From JASHUC01 sp035606175 (GTDB lineage: Bacteria > Pseudomonadota > Gammaproteobacteria > Steroidobacterales > Steroidobacteraceae), in contig DATNFW010000052.1 of the NCBI GenBank assembly GCA_035606175.1, forward strand, positions 1 to 64,000: a stretch of 64,000 bases of DNA, in the 5' to 3' direction. Position 1 is the stretch's first letter, and every line of letters starts with the position of its first letter. The notes under the pieces were generated by a model, which saw nothing but the letters and a program-made list of their open reading frames with translations, searched no databases and was not told the origin of the DNA. The position numbers were made by a program, and so were the translations under genes. Below, one piece after another: positions 62,948 to 64,000 of the stretch.

Positions 62948-64000
62948 ACAGGGCTCGTGGGATGCCACAACAGACTCACGGCCGCATCGCGGGCCACGCG
63001 CGGACCGACTCCGCCGCCGACATTGGGGCAGGTCACGCGCACGAGCCGCCCCGATGGGATCTGCACCAGCAAGACGGAAACTTCGCCGCGATAGCCGACT
63101 TCGCGCACTCTGCCCGGCACGCAATTGGTGGCCGGTGTCGCACCGCCCGGCGCCTCGCGGGCGGGTGAAAGCTCGATTTTCTCGGGGCGGATCGCGACCC
63201 ACACCGTGGCGCCGGGCCGAACCTCCAGTGGCAGGGCACGAGAGGCTTGCTCGGGTCCCTCCTCTCTCGAGCTCACCTCGATTTCTCCGATCTCCTGGCA
63301 CGCAATGCGAATGTTGCCTCTCGCAACGGACTCGACCACGCGGCCCTCGAACAGATTGACGTTGCCGATGAAGTCGGCGACCAGACGCGTCGCCGGACGC
63401 TCATAGATCTCCGCGGGCGTCCCGATCTGGACGATCTTGCCCTGACTCATCACGCCCATGCGGGAGGAAATCGTCATCGCCTCCTGCTGGTCGTGCGTGA
63501 CCACGACGAAGGTGATGCCGAGGCGCTCCTGTATCGCGAGCAGCTCGAACTGGGTGTACTCGCGGAGCTTGCGATCGAGCGCGGCGAGCGGCTCATCGAG
63601 CAGCAGCAGCTTCGGCCTCTTCACGAGCGCTCGGGCGAGCGCGACGCGCTGGCGCTGTCCGCCCGAGAGCTGGTGCGGCTTGCGCGCCGCATACGGCGTC
63701 ATCTTCACGAGCTCGAGCATCTCGGCGACTCGGTCCCGGATCTCGGCGCGGGCGAGCCTCTCCTGCTCGAGGCCGAAGGCGACGTTGCGCTCGACGCTCA
63801 TGTGCGGAAAGAGCGCATAGGACTGGAACATCATGTTCACCGGGCGGGCGTACGGCGGTACGCTGCTCATGTCCTGCCCATCGATGTACACCGCGCCCGA
63901 GGTCGGCCGCTCGAAGCCGGCGAGCATGCGCAGGAGCGTCGTCTTGCCGGACCCCGAGCCGCCGAGAAGACAAAAGATTTCGCCGCGTTCGATCTCGAGC
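62932..64000 (-). CDS. potG: Putrescine/polyamine ABC transporter ATPase PotG (partial)
   Basis: About 356 codons are in the window; the 5' end lies beyond the right edge. Walker A GGSGSGKTT, Q-loop MMFQSYALFPH, signature LSGGQRQRVALARAL, Walker B LLLLDEPLAALD and the H-loop VVVTHDQQEAM are all present, followed by the TOBE-like regulatory region (WVAIRPEKIEL, VREVGYRGEVSVLLVQIPSG). It drives uptake through PotH and PotI. The next gene starts 13 bases after its TAA. Confidence 0.95.
   Translation of the reverse strand, partial: LEIERGEIFCLLGGSGSGKTTLLRMLAGFERPTSGAVYIDGQDMSSVPPYARPVNMMFQSYALFPHMSVERNVAFGLEQERLARAEIRDRVAEMLELVKMTPYAARKPHQLSGGQRQRVALARALVKRPKLLLLDEPLAALDRKLREYTQFELLAIQERLGITFVVVTHDQQEAMTISSRMGVMSQGKIVQIGTPAEIYERPATRLVADFIGNVNLFEGRVVESVARGNIRIACQEIGEIEVSSREEGPEQASRALPLEVRPGATVWVAIRPEKIELSPAREAPGGATPATNCVPGRVREVGYRGEVSVLLVQIPSGRLVRVTCPNVGGGVGPRVARDAAVSLLWHPTSPVVLTR

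Overview
The window is GC-rich, densely coded chromosomal DNA from a Gram-negative bacterium. A TonB-dependent receptor, an Omp85-type surface protein, a patatin with its own outer-membrane barrel, RND and EmrAB-type pumps and several lipoproteins all point that way. UrcA, DUF6152, a monomeric isocitrate dehydrogenase and many small secreted SnoaL/NTF2-fold proteins fit a gammaproteobacterium of the Steroidobacter/Nevskia kind, but this is an inference from gene content only. No tRNA, rRNA, CRISPR array or insertion sequence was recognised. No gene-free stretch exceeds 300 bases.

Layout. 1-5.5 kb: a truncated PAS chemoreceptor, two family 4 glycosyltransferases flanking a PIG-L deacetylase, and, divergently, two ferritin-like proteins. 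5.6-13 kb: ammonium channel, then a forward run of TonB receptor, monomeric NADP isocitrate dehydrogenase and an MFS exporter. 12.9-25.5 kb: twelve reverse-strand genes, many with 1-8 base overlaps, reading (upstream to downstream) CDP-alcohol phosphatidyltransferase, 2OG-Fe(II) oxygenase, flippase-like membrane protein, nucleotidyltransferase, PEP mutase fused to a nucleotidyltransferase, phosphonopyruvate decarboxylase, 2-aminoethylphosphonate transaminase, Omp85-like outer-membrane protein, EmrA-like adaptor, universal stress protein, EmrB-like transporter and a RutB-like amidohydrolase. 25.5-45.3 kb: an accessory stretch of single genes (GFA, UrcA, LysR, GH3 xylosidase, FAD oxidase, metallo-hydrolase, SDR, AKR, a repeat-bearing secreted esterase-like protein, ankyrin protein, MsrA, ArsC, TPR lipoprotein). 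45.4-57.8 kb: patatin-barrel protein, TPR membrane protein, a TolC-adaptor-RND-agmatine deiminase operon, CMD-family protein, old yellow enzyme. 58-64 kb: a reverse operon potG-potH-potI-polyphosphate glucokinase-aminotransferase-trans-sulfuration enzyme.

The most interesting system is the phosphonate cluster. PEP mutase, phosphonopyruvate decarboxylase and PhnW together make 2-aminoethylphosphonate (AEP) from PEP. The fused nucleotidyltransferase resembles the PntC type that activates AEP with CTP. A CDP-alcohol phosphatidyltransferase with an intact signature could then place AEP on a lipid, the oxygenase could hydroxylate the headgroup, and the flippase-like protein could move the product. 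No C-P lyase or phosphonatase genes are nearby, so synthesis is favoured over breakdown. A Fur-box-like sequence sits just before the first gene. Lipid as the acceptor is an inference; a glycan or another polyol is possible.

Polyamine genes occur at two places: agmatine deiminase coupled to an RND pump, and a PotGHI importer at the right edge.
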